Shown here in pieces: positions 63,371 through 64,000 of a stretch of 64,000 bases of DNA. The stretch comes from Bifidobacterium sp. ESL0732 (GTDB lineage: Bacteria; Actinomycetota; Actinomycetes; Actinomycetales; Bifidobacteriaceae). Every line of letters starts with the position of its first letter. Position 1 is the first letter of the stretch. The notes below the pieces were generated by a model. It had not been told where the DNA came from, searched no databases, and saw nothing but the letters and a program-made list of their open reading frames with translations. Where the stretch lies: contig NZ_CP113920.1 of assembly GCF_029395535.1 (NCBI RefSeq), positions 1,860,001-1,924,000 of the forward strand, given 5' to 3'. Position numbers and translations under genes: made by a program.

Positions 63371-63412
63371 TGTGGTCGAATGATAGGGGTTATCCACATT
63401 TGAGGCGTGTCG
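63371..63412 (-). promoter_or_regulatory. 42-bp conserved element with DnaA box, copy C
   Basis: Read on the minus strand, toward tadZ, it matches copy A at 39 of 42 positions. It contains TTATCCACA at 63390-63398 on the plus strand. Its end lies 50 bp before the tadZ ATG, the same distance as copy A from its gene (49). A TTCATCCAC followed by A-rich sequence lies upstream of both copies B and C. The rest of 63321-63671 is AT-rich with no gene. Confidence 0.75.
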
Positions 63413-63582
63413 CAACCTGAATCGTCGAACCGTACACATTCATCCACAAAAAACACCTCAAATCAGCATCAATCATCGAAAATGTATACGAAATGATAAG
63501 TAAATGATGAAAATAAATGATAATCAATATAAACAAATAATAAAATAACTTCAAAAGCTTGACGGCATCGGCAGATAAACAA

Positions 63583-63622
63583 AACTGGCCTGCAACCAAA
63601 TCAAAGAGGTTGCAGGCCAGTT
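63583..63622 (-). terminator. Strong terminator of the partial 63672-64000 gene
   Basis: AACTGGCCTGCAACC (63583-63597) pairs perfectly with GGTTGCAGGCCAGTT (63608-63622), and the minus strand continues TTTGTTTATC. It lies 50 bp after the stop of the gene entering from the right edge and isolates it from the Tad locus. Confidence 0.9.
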
Positions 63623-63671
63623 ATCAGTTAACTAGCGATTGGCCGATAGAAACGACCAATCAGCCAATCAA

Positions 63672-64000
63672 TCAGTCATCGAACGGGTCGAAGTCGCGGC
63701 GGACACGGCGACGCGGGCGCTCGCTGCGCTCTTCGCGGTCCTCACGATATTCGTCATAGTGATCGTCGGTCGCGTAGCGCGGGTTGCGGTCGTTGCGACG
63801 GCCACCACGGTAGCCGCCACCACGGCGTCCTTCGTGACGGTCAGAACGACGGTAATCGTCACGGTCCTCACGACGGCGGCGCGGACGATCCTCGAAGTCA
63901 GCATCATCAGCGGGATCCTCGCGGTCACGTCCACGGCGATCATCACGGTCTGAACGGCGACGGTCATCACGGTCATCACGCTCCTCACGACGGCGGCGCG
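63672..64000 (-). CDS. C-terminal tail of an Arg/Asp/Gly-rich protein (5' end outside window)
   Basis: The minus strand is open from the window edge to a TGA at 63672-63674, giving 108 residues and no start. The sequence is low-complexity: blocks of RRRREERDDRDD, an RGG-like part (HEGRRGGGYRGGRRNDRNPRY), then REDREERSERPRRRVRRDFDPFDD at the end. Such tails are found on actinobacterial DEAD-box RNA helicases and some RNA-binding or translation factors, so an RNA-related protein is likely, but the family cannot be decided from the tail. A perfect terminator follows. Confidence 0.65.
   Translation of the reverse strand, partial: RRRREERDDRDDRRRSDRDDRRGRDREDPADDADFEDRPRRRREDRDDYRRSDRHEGRRGGGYRGGRRNDRNPRYATDDHYDEYREDREERSERPRRRVRRDFDPFDD

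Noticed and set aside
63371..63412. A replication origin, because of DnaA boxes
   Set aside because: There is one box per element and no cluster; none of dnaA, dnaN, gyrB or rpmH is in the window.
63668..63988. A Val/Thr/Ala-rich 106-residue protein on the minus strand
   Set aside because: It is another frame of the Arg/Asp/Gly-rich tail at 63672-64000, whose in-frame stop is followed by a terminator.

Overview
The window reads as a stretch of chromosome from a Bifidobacterium or a close actinobacterial relative; I cannot name the species. The evidence is the gene order dnaX-recR-lysC-asd, an aspartokinase split into two genes, a linked helicase-nuclease pair of AdnA/AdnB type, an inositol-phosphate synthase, a RNase J with a long basic N-terminus, a short SRP RNA, an arabinan/arabinogalactan glycosidase cluster (GH39-like, GH127, GH36) and a Gram-positive Tad pilus locus. 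Most genes lie on the minus strand. No rRNA, tRNA, CRISPR array, insertion sequence or prophage was found.

Layout. 1-8.9 kb: partial glmM, pepN, a large LPXTG-anchored BspA-like surface protein, a small membrane protein and a two-gene toxin/antitoxin-like module. 8.9-16.6 kb: PAP2 phosphatase, rnj, then dapA, two acyltransferase-3 membrane proteins and dapB, all on the minus strand. 16.7-18.4 kb: a gene with a Vsr/DUF559-like nuclease domain, bracketed by two copies of a triple-palindrome repeat element. 18.5-30.2 kb: MFS transporter, GNAT acetyltransferase, and the adnB-adnA-like pair. 30.3-35.8 kb: SRP RNA, glf, ino1 and a class A penicillin-binding protein. 35.9-47.4 kb: a carbohydrate locus with a cell-wall-anchored GH39-like enzyme with CBM-like and Ig-like domains, GH127, an ABC importer, a divergent LacI regulator with a perfect 18-bp palindrome in the shared promoter region, and a GH36-like alpha-galactosidase. 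47.6-57.6 kb: leuA, a third copy of the triple-palindrome element, a DUF5701-like gene, asd, the split aspartokinase, recR and dnaX. 57.8-63.4 kb: Tad pilus genes (tadZ-tadA-tadB-tadC, then a Flp/DUF4244-like pilin and two TadE-like genes). 63.7-64 kb: the C-terminal tail of an Arg/Asp/Gly-rich protein.

How the genes work together. asd, the two aspartokinase genes, dapA and dapB cover early steps of the aspartate-to-lysine/diaminopimelate route. glmM and the PBP serve cell-wall synthesis. The glycosidase locus looks like a complete route for a galactosyl-arabinose side chain: cleavage outside the cell, uptake by the ABC importer, and hydrolysis inside. The Tad genes form two transcription units.

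The most interesting unexplained signals are two. First, a 42-bp element (34 of 42 positions invariant) contains a consensus DnaA box. It occurs three times, always in the same orientation relative to the gene: upstream of tadZ, upstream of the pilin gene, and upstream of the distant nuclease-domain gene. This suggests a shared regulon. Second, three copies of an element carry three 14-bp palindromes whose outer copies are exactly 124 bp apart each time, with secondary dyads at the exact midpoints in two of the copies.
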